A stretch of 46,010 nucleotides of DNA from Rhodospirillales bacterium (GTDB taxonomy: Bacteria; Pseudomonadota; Alphaproteobacteria; Reyranellales; Reyranellaceae). The stretch lies in contig WHTW01000051.1 in assembly GCA_009377525.1 (NCBI GenBank), forward strand, positions 1-46,010, given 5' to 3'. Positions within the stretch are counted from its first letter, which is position 1. Every line of letters begins with the position of its first letter. Shown here in pieces: positions 16,321 through 24,758 of the stretch. Under the pieces are notes generated by a model, which made no database searches, was not told where the DNA came from, and was given only the letters and a program-made list of their open reading frames with translations. Made by a program: the position numbers and the translations under genes.

Positions 16321-16440
16321 GTCATCCCGACAGGAGCCGAGCGCAGCGAGGCGTAGTGGAGGGACCTGTTCTGTCGATGCGTCGACAAGAAAAGGTCCCT
16401 CGACTACGCCGCCCGTTGGGCGGCTCCGCTCGGGATGACG
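16321..16440. repeat. GTCATCCCG...CGGGATGAC palindromic repeat
   Basis: The ends GTCATCCCGA and TCGGGATGAC are inverted copies. Inside, GAGGGACCT and AGGTCCCTC form a second stem around a GTCGA-centred loop. The whole can fold into one long imperfect hairpin between the cytochrome and the Bug gene. A partial relative lies at 36959-36983. This sort of repeat is scattered between genes in many alphaproteobacteria. Confidence 0.8.
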
Positions 16441-16462
16441 GCTGGTTTAAAGGAGGAAAATC

Positions 16463-17437
16463 ATGCGTTCGTTTACGGCGTTATTGGGCGTGCTGGCATT
16501 GCTCGTCGCAAGCCCCGCCATCGCCCAGACTGCCGACAAGTATCCCGACAAGCCGATCCGCATCATGGCGCCCTATGCGCCGGGCGGGAACATCGACGTC
16601 ACCGCGCGCATCATCGCCGAGAAGCTGAAGGACGTGCTCGGCGTCACCGTGCTGGTCGATAACAAGGCCGGCGCCTCGGGCATGATCGGCAGCGACGTCG
16701 TCGCCCGCTCCGCCCCCGACGGCTACAACCTGCTGGTCTCCGCCAACTCGATGGTCGCGGTGCCCGCGATCTACGGCAACGCACCCTACGACTGGCGCAC
16801 CGCCTTCCAGCCGATCAGCCACATCCAGGCCGTGCCCGCCGTGCTGGTGGTGCCGCCCAACTCGCCGATCAAGACGCTCGCCGACTTCATCGCCCTCGGC
16901 AAGGACGGCAAGTTCACCGTCGCCGACTCCGGCGTCGGCACCACCAACCACATCGCCATCGAGCTCATCGGCGAGGCGACCGGCACCAGGTACACGCTGG
17001 TGCACTACAAGGGCAGCGGACAGGCCCATCTCGACCTGATCGCAGGCCAGGTGCCGGCCCAGGTCGACCAGGTCAACGCCGCGATCGGCCATATCAAGGC
17101 GGGCAAGATGCGGGCCATCGCCGTGTCGTCGACCACGCGCGTACCGCAGCTTCCCGACGTGCCGACCATGAAGGAGTCGGGCGTGAAGGGCCTGGAGAAT
17201 TTCACCTTCAGCACCTACACGGGCCTGTTCGCTCCGGCCAAGCTGCCGCCGGAGATCCTGGCCAAGCTCAACGCCGCCATGGTGGCGACGCTCGCCGATC
17301 CCGCCGTCATCAAGAAATTCGCCGACCTGACGGCGGAGACGAAATCCAGCACGCCGCAGGAGCTGGCGGCCATGCTCGACAAGGAAGAGAAGCTGGTCGT
17401 GCCGCTGATCAAGAAACTCGGAATCAAGGCTGAATAG
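16463..17437 (+). CDS. Bug/TctC-family solute-binding protein
   Basis: The 324-residue protein has a signal peptide (MRSFTALLGVLALLVASPAIAQ). It carries the Bug-family ligand loop motifs PYAPGGNIDVTARI near residue 37 and DNKAGASGMIGSD near residue 67, then GVGTTNHIAIELI and the late VPTMKESGVKG. Bug proteins bind small carboxylates and related metabolites in the periplasm and sometimes serve tripartite TctAB transporters. No TctAB genes are here, so it is an orphan binder. AAAGGAGG at 16450-16456 lies just before the ATG. It is followed nine bases later by the DUF486 gene. Confidence 0.9.
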   Translation: MRSFTALLGVLALLVASPAIAQTADKYPDKPIRIMAPYAPGGNIDVTARIIAEKLKDVLGVTVLVDNKAGASGMIGSDVVARSAPDGYNLLVSANSMVAVPAIYGNAPYDWRTAFQPISHIQAVPAVLVVPPNSPIKTLADFIALGKDGKFTVADSGVGTTNHIAIELIGEATGTRYTLVHYKGSGQAHLDLIAGQVPAQVDQVNAAIGHIKAGKMRAIAVSSTTRVPQLPDVPTMKESGVKGLENFTFSTYTGLFAPAKLPPEILAKLNAAMVATLADPAVIKKFADLTAETKSSTPQELAAMLDKEEKLVVPLIKKLGIKAE

Positions 17438-17445
17438 GAGTTCGA

Positions 17446-17805
17446 ATGACCTGGCTGCCCCCGGCCGTCGCCCCCGTCGTCCTGCTGCTGATCTCCAATG
17501 TCTTCATGACGTTTGCCTGGTACGGGCATCTGAAGTTCACCGATCGGCCGTTATGGATGGTGGTGGTGGCGAGCTGGGGCATCGCCTTCGTCGAATACTG
17601 CTTCGCCGTGCCGGCCAACCGCTGGGGCCACGCGGTCTATTCGGCGGCCGAGCTCAAGACCATGCAGGAAGTGATCACGCTCACCGTGTTTGCCTGGTTC
17701 TCGGTGCTCTATCTCGGCGAGCGCATCACGCTGAACCATATCGTCGGCTTCGCCCTGATCTGTGCCGGCGCCTTCTTCGTCTTTCGCGGGCCCCTGCCCA
17801 GCTGA
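17446..17805 (+). CDS. DMT-family membrane protein (DUF486)
   Basis: This 119-residue protein has four hydrophobic segments and the DUF486 pattern: FMTFAWYGHLKF near residue 21, SWGIAFVEYCFAVPANRWG near residue 44, and FAWFSVLYLGERI near residue 82. It is related to small EmrE-like drug/metabolite transporters, but its substrate is unknown. It is probably co-transcribed with the Bug protein. Confidence 0.85.
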   Translation: MTWLPPAVAPVVLLLISNVFMTFAWYGHLKFTDRPLWMVVVASWGIAFVEYCFAVPANRWGHAVYSAAELKTMQEVITLTVFAWFSVLYLGERITLNHIVGFALICAGAFFVFRGPLPS

Positions 17806-17884
17806 AGGGGCCGGCCTGAGGAAAAATCCCCGCCCCGCCGGGATGAGGCTGCCTTATCCTGCGTAGACCCCTGAGGGGAGGCGA

Positions 17885-19741
17885 TTGGCGGACCAGGCGA
17901 GCAGACGACGGATTGAATGGGCGGCGTTCGCCGCCGTGCTGCTGGTCGCCGCCGCGCTGCGGCTGGTGCGGCTGGACGACAACGGCGTCGGCACCGCCTC
18001 CTACGCCGCCGGCGTGCGCAGCATGCTGCAGGACGCCTGGCTGTTCTTCTACAACGCCTTCGATCCCGCAGGCTTCATCTCGCTCGACAAGCCGCCGATC
18101 GCCTTCTGGATCCAGACGATCTTCGCCGCCGTCCTGGGATACAGCGGCTGGTCGATCCATCTGCCGCAGGCGCTGGCCGGCATCGCCTCGGTGGCGCTGC
18201 TCTATCGCCTGGTACGGCCGCTCGGGGCGCCCGCCGCCATCGTCGCGGCCCTGCTGCTGGCGATCATGCCCATCGCCGTCGCAGTCGACCGCTCGAACAA
18301 CCCCGATTCCTGGCTGATCTTCTTCCTGCTCCTGGCGGCGAGGATCGCGCTGCGCGGCCGCGGCCTGTCGCTGGTGGTGGCGATGGCGCTGCTGGGCCTC
18401 GTCTTCAACACCAAGATGCTGGCGGCGTTGGTGTGCGGGCCGGCGCTGCTGGCCGGCTGGCTGCTGGCTAAAGCACATTCTGTCCGGCTGGAACCAGCCG
18501 GACAGAATGTGCCTGGTGAACGAGGTGTCGAGAACAACGCGTTTCCGATCGGAAGCCGCTCGGGCACGCTCGACTGGCGTCAGCGGCTGGCCTGGATGAC
18601 GGCCGCCGTCGTCGCGCTCGCCGTCGTGTCGTTTTCCTGGTCGGTGGTGTTCGACCTCACACCCAAGGCGAGCCGGCCCTATGCCGGCAGCAGCCACGAC
18701 AACTCCATGCTCGAGCTCGTCGTGATGCACAACGGGCTGGAGCGGTTCGTGCGCAACGCGCCGGCGCCCGCGCCGTCGCCGGCCCAGACGACGCGCTTCG
18801 TTGCCTACGACGCCGTGCCGGTTGGCCCTCTGCGGCTCGCCGATCCCGCCCTCGCCATGCAGTTCGCCTGGACCCTGCCGCTCGCCGTGCTGGGAGCGGT
18901 GTTCGCCTGGCGCCGCCGTCGCGCGCAGGTAGCGTTATGGAGTGTCTGGGCGCTCGCCTACGGCATCGTCTACAGCCTGGCCGGCGGCATCTTCCACGCC
19001 TATTACCTGTCGACCCTGGGGCCACCGCTCGCGGCGCTGGCCGGCATCGGCTGCTTCGAGCTGTGGCGCCGCGGCTCGACTCGTCTCGCCGTGGGCCTGG
19101 GCGCTGCTGCACTTTGGCAGGCCTACATCGCCGGCGCGTCCCTGGGTTGGACGTCGACTTGGGTCGGCTTCCCCACCGTGGCGCTGCTGGCCGCCGTTGC
19201 CGCCTGGTGGCGCGCCAAGCGTCCGCCGGCCGTCATCGGCGGTGTCGCCCTGCTGGTGCTGCCGGCGCTGTGGTCGCTGAGCGCCGTCTTCGCCCCGGGC
19301 AACCTCACCCTGCCGTCGGCCAGCCTGCCGCGCTGGCTCGGCATCGACGATGGCCGCGGGCCGATCCTGTCGCGCAACTGGACGGCGCTGACCGACGATC
19401 CCAAGCTGCTTGCTTTCCTGCAGGAGCATCGCGGCAACGCGCGCTTCCTGCTGGCCGCACCCGATGCGTCGCTGGCGGCGCCAGTCATCATCGGCACCGG
19501 CCAGCCGGTGATGGCATTCGGCGGCTTCTTCGGCAACGATCCGGTGATGGGCGTCGATGCCTTCGCCAAGGCGGTCGAGCGCGGCGAGGTGCGCTTCGTG
19601 GTGCTGGCCGCCAACCGGCCCACACGCGACTTCGAGCGCTGGGTACGCGCCCACGGCACGATCGTCGATCCCGCCCGGTGGCGCTCGCTGCCAATCGAGC
19701 CGCGGCGAGCGATCATGCTCTACGACCTCGGGCCGAGGTAG
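17885..19741 (+). CDS. GT39/ArnT-like membrane glycosyltransferase with an in-frame repeat insertion
   Basis: The 618-residue protein has about a dozen hydrophobic helices and hallmarks of the GT39 (PMT/ArnT-like) group: an early acidic loop with RLVRLDDN, FISLDKPPIAFWIQT near residue 60, SNNPDSWLIF near residue 139, and FHAYYLSTLGPPLAAL near residue 371. Such enzymes move a sugar from a polyprenyl-phosphate donor onto lipid or protein at the outer face of the inner membrane. The TTG start at 17885 follows GAGGGGAGG. Residues about 196-224 are encoded by a copy of the two-hairpin repeat (18470-18560). They fall in a hydrophilic loop between two helices, and the frame is kept, so the enzyme may still work. 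Confidence 0.82.
   Translation: MADQASRRRIEWAAFAAVLLVAAALRLVRLDDNGVGTASYAAGVRSMLQDAWLFFYNAFDPAGFISLDKPPIAFWIQTIFAAVLGYSGWSIHLPQALAGIASVALLYRLVRPLGAPAAIVAALLLAIMPIAVAVDRSNNPDSWLIFFLLLAARIALRGRGLSLVVAMALLGLVFNTKMLAALVCGPALLAGWLLAKAHSVRLEPAGQNVPGERGVENNAFPIGSRSGTLDWRQRLAWMTAAVVALAVVSFSWSVVFDLTPKASRPYAGSSHDNSMLELVVMHNGLERFVRNAPAPAPSPAQTTRFVAYDAVPVGPLRLADPALAMQFAWTLPLAVLGAVFAWRRRRAQVALWSVWALAYGIVYSLAGGIFHAYYLSTLGPPLAALAGIGCFELWRRGSTRLAVGLGAAALWQAYIAGASLGWTSTWVGFPTVALLAAVAAWWRAKRPPAVIGGVALLVLPALWSLSAVFAPGNLTLPSASLPRWLGIDDGRGPILSRNWTALTDDPKLLAFLQEHRGNARFLLAAPDASLAAPVIIGTGQPVMAFGGFFGNDPVMGVDAFAKAVERGEVRFVVLAANRPTRDFERWVRAHGTIVDPARWRSLPIEPRRAIMLYDLGPR
18470..18560 (+). repeat. Two-hairpin repeat, copy C, inside a coding sequence
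   Basis: A perfect 19-base stem occupies 18473-18491 (GCACATTCTGTCCGGCTGG) and 18494-18512 with a two-base loop. After it comes a linker (CTGGTGAACGAG) and a degenerate half of the second dyad (TTTCCGATCGGAAG). Order and linker agree with copy B. It adds about 29 codons without a stop to the glycosyltransferase gene. Confidence 0.8.
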
Positions 19742-19750
19742 CTCCTCTCG

Positions 19751-21613
19751 TCAGCCTGCGCCGAGGGCGCGGGCGATCTGGTAGGTCGCGAGCGCGGCGA
19801 CATAGGCCAGCGCCAGCATGTAGGCGAAGGTGATCCACATCCACTTCCAGCCGCCGGTCTCGCGACGGATGACGGCGAGCGTGGAAGCGCATTGCGGCGC
19901 GAACACATACCAGGCGAGCAGGGCAAGCGCCGTGCCGAGACTCCAGTGCGACAGCAGCGCCTGGCCGATCTTGTCGGCCGCGTCCTCGCCGCCGGCGATC
20001 GAGTAGATGGTGCCGAGCGATCCGACCGCGACCTCGCGCGCCGCCATGCCGGGGATCAGCGCCACGTTGATCTGCCAGTTGAAGCCGAGCGGCGCGGTGA
20101 GCGGCTGGATCGCCGTGCCGATCATGGCGGCGAGGCTGTAGTTGATGGCGGGCTCGGTGGCGCCCTCCGGCGGCTGCGGAAACGTCGCCAGCAGCCAGAT
20201 CAGGATCATCATGGCGAGGATGATGGTGCCGGCGCGCTTCAGGAAGATCATGGCGCGCGTCCACAGGCCGATGGCGAGGCTCCTGGCGCGCGGCATCTTG
20301 TAGTCGGGCAGTTCCAGCATGAACGGCTCGCCCGGCGTGTCCCGCCAGATCAGCCGCTTCAGCACGAACGACACGGCGAGCGCGCCGACGATGCCCGTCG
20401 TGTAGAGCCCGAACATCACCAGCCCCTGCAGGCCGACGAAGCCCCAGACCTCGCGATCGGGGATGAAGGCGCCGATGATCAGGGTGTAGACCGGAATGCG
20501 CGCCGAGCAGGTCATGAGCGGCGCCACCAGGATGGTGGTGAGCCTGTCGCGCCGATCGTCGATCACGCGTGTCGACATGATGCCGGGGATGGCGCAGGCG
20601 AAGGACGACAGCAGGGGGATGAAGGCGCGGCCGTGCAGGCCCGCGCCACCCATGATGCGGTCCATCAGGAAGGCCGCGCGCGCCATGTAGCCCAGGTCTT
20701 CCAGCACCAGGATGAAGAAGAACAGGATGACGATCTGCGGCAGGAAGACGATGACGCTGCCGACGCCGCCTATGAGCCCGTCCTTGAAGAAGCTCTTAAG
20801 CAGTTCGGGCAACGGCGCCGCCTCGACCAGATCGCCCAGCCAGTGGAAGCCCGCCTCGATCGCGTCCATGGCGGGTGTCGCCCAGGCGAACACCGCCTGA
20901 AACATGACGAACAGAATGGCCAGCAGGACGACAAGCCCGACCACGGGATGCAGCAGCACGGCATCGACCCGCGCCGTCACCGTGTCGCGCTCGCCGGACC
21001 CGCGCACGACGGCGGCCAGCAACCGGTCGGCCTCGCGTTGGCCGACGCGCAAGGCGCCGGCGTCCGGCGGCCGCCAGTCGGATTCGCCGGCCTTGAGCTG
21101 CTCGTCGAGGCGCTTGTCGATGCCGGCCAGCAGCGCGTCGATGCCGCCGCGCCGCACCGCCACGGATTCCACAACCGGCACGCCGAGCTCGCGCGACAGG
21201 CGTTCGACGTCGATCGCGATGCCGCGCTTGCGGGCGATGTCCATCATGTTGAGCGACAGCATCACCGGCCGGCCGACGCGCTTCAGCTCGAGCGCAAGGC
21301 GCAGCGCCAGCCTGAGGCTGGAGGCGTCGGCGACGCAGACGATCAGGTCGGGCACGACCTCGCTCTGTAGGCGGCCCAGCACGACGTCGCGCGTGATCTC
21401 CTCGTCCGGCGAGCGCGCCCGCAGGGAATAGGTGCCGGGCAGGCCGACCACCTGGATCGACCGGCCTGACGGCGTGACGAGCAGGCCGACCTTCTTCTCG
21501 ACGGTGACGCCGGGATAGTTGGCGACCTTCTGGCGGCTGCCGGTCAGGGCGTTGAACAACGCGGTCTTGCCGCAGTTGGGATTGCCGACCAGGGCGACGA
21601 CGGCGGCACTCAT
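19751..21613 (-). CDS. feoB: Ferrous iron transporter FeoB with an altered G3 motif
   Basis: The 620-residue FeoB has an N-terminal G domain with Walker A GNPNCGKT at residues 10-17, the switch I Thr in NYPGVTVEK, and NMMD at 122-125. A helical spacer and a Gate-rich membrane part follow (GSVIVFLPQIVILFFFILVL, FACAIPGIMSTR, CSARIPVY). It imports Fe2+ across the inner membrane. The G3 motif reads GLPG at 57-60 where the family has DLPG, so the Mg-contacting Asp is missing. The start overlaps the feoA stop by four bases. The long frame upstream of 21613 is a shadow of feoA. It converges on the glycosyltransferase with nine bases between stops. Confidence 0.93.
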   Translation of the reverse strand: MSAAVVALVGNPNCGKTALFNALTGSRQKVANYPGVTVEKKVGLLVTPSGRSIQVVGLPGTYSLRARSPDEEITRDVVLGRLQSEVVPDLIVCVADASSLRLALRLALELKRVGRPVMLSLNMMDIARKRGIAIDVERLSRELGVPVVESVAVRRGGIDALLAGIDKRLDEQLKAGESDWRPPDAGALRVGQREADRLLAAVVRGSGERDTVTARVDAVLLHPVVGLVVLLAILFVMFQAVFAWATPAMDAIEAGFHWLGDLVEAAPLPELLKSFFKDGLIGGVGSVIVFLPQIVILFFFILVLEDLGYMARAAFLMDRIMGGAGLHGRAFIPLLSSFACAIPGIMSTRVIDDRRDRLTTILVAPLMTCSARIPVYTLIIGAFIPDREVWGFVGLQGLVMFGLYTTGIVGALAVSFVLKRLIWRDTPGEPFMLELPDYKMPRARSLAIGLWTRAMIFLKRAGTIILAMMILIWLLATFPQPPEGATEPAINYSLAAMIGTAIQPLTAPLGFNWQINVALIPGMAAREVAVGSLGTIYSIAGGEDAADKIGQALLSHWSLGTALALLAWYVFAPQCASTLAVIRRETGGWKWMWITFAYMLALAYVAALATYQIARALGAG

Positions 21614-21888
21614 GAAGAAGCTAGCGCCGTGACCAGGATCGCCATGGCCTCGCGCCGCCGCAGCGCAATGGTCGTGTCGGCGACGCGCACCGCGATGGGA
21701 TCGCCGCCGAACAGGCCCTGGTGCAGCAGTTCGACGTCGGCGCCCTCGACGAAGCCCAGCTCGATCAGCCGGCGTTCCAGCTCCGGGCCGGGCAGGCCGC
21801 TGCTGGAGCCATTCACGGCCAGCTGATGGATACGGCCACGAAAGCCCACGCGGGCCTCGCCCAGTGCTATGGTTGGATTGGACGTCAT
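21610..21888 (-). CDS. feoA: FeoA-type SH3-like protein
   Basis: The 92-residue protein has the FeoA fold: LGEARVGFRGRIHQL, a turn region with PELERRLIELGFVEGADVEL, and the final IAVRVADTTIALRRREAMAI. FeoA binds FeoB in the cytoplasm and modulates iron uptake. It is the first gene of a feoAB operon without FeoC. No clear ribosome site precedes the ATG, and a shorter start at the internal LGEA region cannot be excluded. Confidence 0.88.
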   Translation of the reverse strand: MTSNPTIALGEARVGFRGRIHQLAVNGSSSGLPGPELERRLIELGFVEGADVELLHQGLFGGDPIAVRVADTTIALRRREAMAILVTALASS

Positions 21889-21909
21889 TGCGAGTAATTC
21901 GTAATAGCA
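21889..21909. promoter_or_regulatory. Imperfect dyad in front of feoA
   Basis: TGCGAGTAATTCGTAATAGCA forms a partial inverted repeat (about six of nine positions pair) touching the feoA start in the 57-base divergent gap. It has roughly the size of a Fur-like site but is not a clean consensus match. Tentative. Confidence 0.25.
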
Positions 21910-21945
21910 TCCAAGTATCGGGTTCGCCAGCTTCTAGGGGGTTGC

Positions 21946-22659
21946 ATGGCAACGATCGTTCTTGCACACGGTGCGTGGTCGGCCGCTTGGGCGTGGAAGA
22001 AGATGCGGCCATTGTTCGCCGCCGCCGGCCATCAGTTCTTCTCGCCGACCTACACGGGGCTGGGCGAGCGGGCCCACCTCTCCCACCACGAAATCGACCT
22101 CACCACGCACATCAACGACGTGGCCGCGGTGCTCGATTGCGAGGACCTGAAGGACGTCACGCTGCTCGGCCATTCCTACGGCGGCATGGTGGCGACCGGC
22201 GTCGCCGACAAGGCGCGCCGGCGCATTGCACGCGTGGTGTATATCGACGCCTTTGCGCCGCAGGACGGGCAGAGCCTGTTCGACCTCGTCGGGCAGCAGG
22301 CGGCGGAGAACATGCGCGGCAAGGCGATGGGCGAAGGGGCGGGCTGGCGCATCCCGCCCAACCCGATGCCGCCCGACACCGCGCCCGAGGACGTCACCTG
22401 GGCAACGCCGCGCCGGCGCTCGCAGCCGATCAAGACCTTCGAGCAGAAGCTGAGACTCGCGTCGCGCGAACCACCGCTGCCGCGCGCCTACATCTATGCC
22501 AAGCGCAGCGGACCGGGCGACACGTTCCGCCAGTTCGCCGAGCGCGCCAAAGGCGATCCGGGCTGGAAGTACTACGAGATGGACGCCAGCCACAATCCGC
22601 ACATCACCTGCCCGCAGGACCTGATGGCCACGCTCACCCGGATCATGGCCGAGACGTGA
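21946..22659 (+). CDS. Alpha/beta hydrolase (EstC-like esterase)
   Basis: The 237-residue protein shows an alpha/beta hydrolase with LAHGAWSAAWAW near residue 6, the nucleophile elbow GHSYGGM near residue 75, and a C-terminal ASHNPHITCPQDL segment with the likely catalytic His. It resembles salicylate-esterase and EstC-type enzymes that cleave small esters. AGGGGG precedes the ATG at 21946. Its stop overlaps the GTG of the CoA-transferase, so the two act in one operon, perhaps hydrolysing an ester and activating the freed acid. Confidence 0.82.
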   Translation: MATIVLAHGAWSAAWAWKKMRPLFAAAGHQFFSPTYTGLGERAHLSHHEIDLTTHINDVAAVLDCEDLKDVTLLGHSYGGMVATGVADKARRRIARVVYIDAFAPQDGQSLFDLVGQQAAENMRGKAMGEGAGWRIPPNPMPPDTAPEDVTWATPRRRSQPIKTFEQKLRLASREPPLPRAYIYAKRSGPGDTFRQFAERAKGDPGWKYYEMDASHNPHITCPQDLMATLTRIMAET

Positions 22660-24047
22660 GCACGGACCTCGCCTACGCGATCCTCGCCCAGGTCGGCCGC
22701 GCCAGGCGAGGCGACGATTCCCTCACGATCAGCGGCGGCGACGATCCGGTGTTCGTGACGCCCTGGCGCATCGCCGCTGCCGGCTCAGCGGCGCTGGGGG
22801 CCGTCGGCCTCGCGGTTTCCGATCTGTGGCGGCTCAGGGCCGGCAAGCCGCAGGCAGTGACCATCGACCGCCATGCCGCGACGGCATCGCTGCGCTCCAA
22901 CACCTACGTGCTGCAGAACGGCAAGAAGCCGGTGTCGTGGGACCCGCTGGCCGGGCACTACCCGACGCGCGATGGCCGCGTCATGTTCCTGCACACCAAC
23001 CATCCGCATCATCGCGCCGGTGCGCTACGCATCTCGGGTGCGAAGGCGGAGACGCGCGAGGCGCTGGCCGAGGCCGTCGCCCAATGGGACGGGCTCGCCA
23101 TCGAGCAGGCGATCGCCGACGGCGGCTGCGTCGGCGGCCTGGTGCGCAGCCGCGAGGAATGGAACGCTCATCCGCACGGCATCGCCGTCGCCAAGCTGCC
23201 GCTGATCGACATCGTCCAGATCGGCGAGGCGCCGCCGCGGCCGTTGCCGCCCTTCAACAAGATGGGGGGCGGGCGTCCGTTGAGCGGCGTGCGCGCCCTC
23301 GACCTGACGCGTGTGCTGGCCGGTCCGACCAGCGGCCGTGTGCTGGCCGAGAACGGCGCCGATGTACTGCATATCGCCGCCCCTCACCTGCCCTACCAGA
23401 CCGAGATCCTGATGGACACGGGCCACGGCAAGCGCTGTGCCTGGGTCGATCTCACACAGCCGGCCGGCGTCGAGAGCATGACCAACCTGTTGCGCGGCGC
23501 CGACGTCTTCACGCAGGGCTACCGTCCGGGCACGGTCGCCGCGCGTGGCTTCTCACCGGAGCAGGTCGCCGCGCTGCGGCCCGGCATCGTCTGCGTCGGC
23601 ATCTGTGCCTACGGTCATGCCGGCCCGTGGTCCGACCGCCGCGGCTTCGATTCGATCGTGCAGAACGTCACCGGCCTCAGCGCCCTGCAAGGCTCCCTTG
23701 CCAAGCCACGCAACCTTCCGGTCCAGGCGCTCGACTACATCGCGGGCTATCTCGGCGCACTCGGCGCCATGGTCGGCCTGGCCCGCCGCGTCGAGCAGGG
23801 CGGCTCATGGCTGGTGCGCGTGTCGCTGGTCCAGGTCGCGCACTGGCTCGCAAGCCTCGGCACAGTCGAGCCCGGCAAGGGCATGGCCGAACTGCCCGAG
23901 CCCGAGCTCGCCCGCTACCTGATGGAAAGCGACGGCCTGTTCGGCCATCTGCGGCATCTCAAGCCGGTGGTGCAGTTGAGCGAAACACCGCCGTTCTTCG
24001 CCAGGCCACCCGAGCCGCTTGGGACCTCGCCGGCGCGCTGGGCTTGA
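22656..24047 (+). CDS. Class III (CaiB/BaiF) CoA-transferase
   Basis: The 463-residue product has the class III core in its second half: GVRALDLTRVLAGPTSGRVL near residue 210, GADVFTQGYRPGTVAARGF near residue 283, RRGFDSIVQNVTGL near residue 328, and LPVQALDYIAGYLGALGAM near residue 351. The Asp in that last motif matches the catalytic acyl-anhydride residue. The N-terminal 200 residues form an extra domain seen in the longer subfamily. It would move CoA between carboxylic acids. The GTG start at 22656 overlaps the hydrolase stop by four bases. Confidence 0.88.
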   Translation: MSTDLAYAILAQVGRARRGDDSLTISGGDDPVFVTPWRIAAAGSAALGAVGLAVSDLWRLRAGKPQAVTIDRHAATASLRSNTYVLQNGKKPVSWDPLAGHYPTRDGRVMFLHTNHPHHRAGALRISGAKAETREALAEAVAQWDGLAIEQAIADGGCVGGLVRSREEWNAHPHGIAVAKLPLIDIVQIGEAPPRPLPPFNKMGGGRPLSGVRALDLTRVLAGPTSGRVLAENGADVLHIAAPHLPYQTEILMDTGHGKRCAWVDLTQPAGVESMTNLLRGADVFTQGYRPGTVAARGFSPEQVAALRPGIVCVGICAYGHAGPWSDRRGFDSIVQNVTGLSALQGSLAKPRNLPVQALDYIAGYLGALGAMVGLARRVEQGGSWLVRVSLVQVAHWLASLGTVEPGKGMAELPEPELARYLMESDGLFGHLRHLKPVVQLSETPPFFARPPEPLGTSPARWA

Positions 24048-24048
24048 A

Positions 24049-24069
24049 TTAGCTAATATTCTTAGCTAA
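24049..24069. promoter_or_regulatory. Paired TTAGCTAA sites before the phd/vapC pair
   Basis: The palindrome TTAGCTAA occurs twice, at 24049-24056 and 24062-24069, with centres 13 bases apart. It ends ten bases before the antitoxin GTG. Phd-type antitoxins repress their own promoter through paired palindromes, so this is the probable operator. It starts just after the CoA-transferase stop. Confidence 0.6.
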
Positions 24070-24078
24070 ATAAGGTTC

Positions 24079-24312
24079 GTGCCAACCTTCACGATACATG
24101 CCGCGAAGACCAACCTGTCCAAGCTCATCGCCCGTGCCGAGGCTGGCGAGGAGATCGTCCTGGCGCGCGGCAGCGAACCTGTCGCGAAGATCGTGGCAGT
24201 GAGCCAAAAGGCAAAGCCGAAGCGCAAGTTCGGAGCCTTGAAGGGCAAGATCAAGATCGGCCCCGAGTTTTTCGATCCACTGCCCGAGGAAGAACTGAAG
24301 CGCTGGGAATAA
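24079..24312 (+). CDS. Phd/YefM-type antitoxin
   Basis: The 77-residue protein starts at GTG and has the Phd/YefM N-terminal domain (FTIHAAKTNLSKLIARAEAG, then EIVLARGSEPVAKIVAV). The charged C-terminal tail with GPEFFDPLPEEELKRWE is typical of antitoxins paired with PIN toxins. It should bind and block the toxin three bases downstream and the operator upstream. Confidence 0.88.
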   Translation: MPTFTIHAAKTNLSKLIARAEAGEEIVLARGSEPVAKIVAVSQKAKPKRKFGALKGKIKIGPEFFDPLPEEELKRWE

Positions 24313-24315
24313 GGC

Positions 24316-24702
24316 GTGCGCCTCCTCCTCGACACGCATGCGTTCCTATGGTGGCTCGCCGGCCATTCGTCCCTGCCGGGCCGAGTCCGAGCAGAGATCG
24401 ATACTTCCGAGTCGGACGTGTTCGTGAGCGCGGCGTCGGCTTGGGAGATCACCACAAAGTATCGGCTCGGCAAGCTGCCCCAGGCGGAGCTTGTTGCGCG
24501 CGATGTCATGCTGAACATCGAAAGCCAGCAGTTCACGCCGTTGGCCATTTCCGTAAAGCATGGTCAGCTCGCCGGCGCGCTTGCAGGCCGGCATCGCGAC
24601 CCCTTCGACCGCATGTTGATCGCTCAAGCCATCAGCGAAGACTTGGCCCTCGTGTCGAACGAGCGGGCGTTCGACGCCTACGGCGTGAAACGACTCTGGT
24701 AG
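24316..24702 (+). CDS. VapC-type PIN-domain toxin
   Basis: The 128-residue PIN protein begins at GTG with MRLLLDTHAFLWWLAG (Asp6). It keeps Glu44 in SAWEITTKYRLGKL and the Asp residues of HRDPFDRMLIAQA near 95-98, and ends in the usual AFDAYGVKRLW. Fourth-ligand position reads SNER rather than the common T-x-D, which family members tolerate. It is an RNase toxin, third toxin-antitoxin pair of the window. Confidence 0.88.
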   Translation: MRLLLDTHAFLWWLAGHSSLPGRVRAEIDTSESDVFVSAASAWEITTKYRLGKLPQAELVARDVMLNIESQQFTPLAISVKHGQLAGALAGRHRDPFDRMLIAQAISEDLALVSNERAFDAYGVKRLW

Positions 24703-24758
24703 GTAGCGGCAGGCGACTGCCGTCACCTTGTGGCGAGCGACCAACCGATGGTTGGCGC

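Noticed and set aside
14418..16388. A 656-codon minus-strand open frame across the propeller, cytochrome and repeats
   Set aside because: It is antisense to two well-supported genes, contains both repeat copies and resembles no protein; high GC leaves such long shadow frames open.
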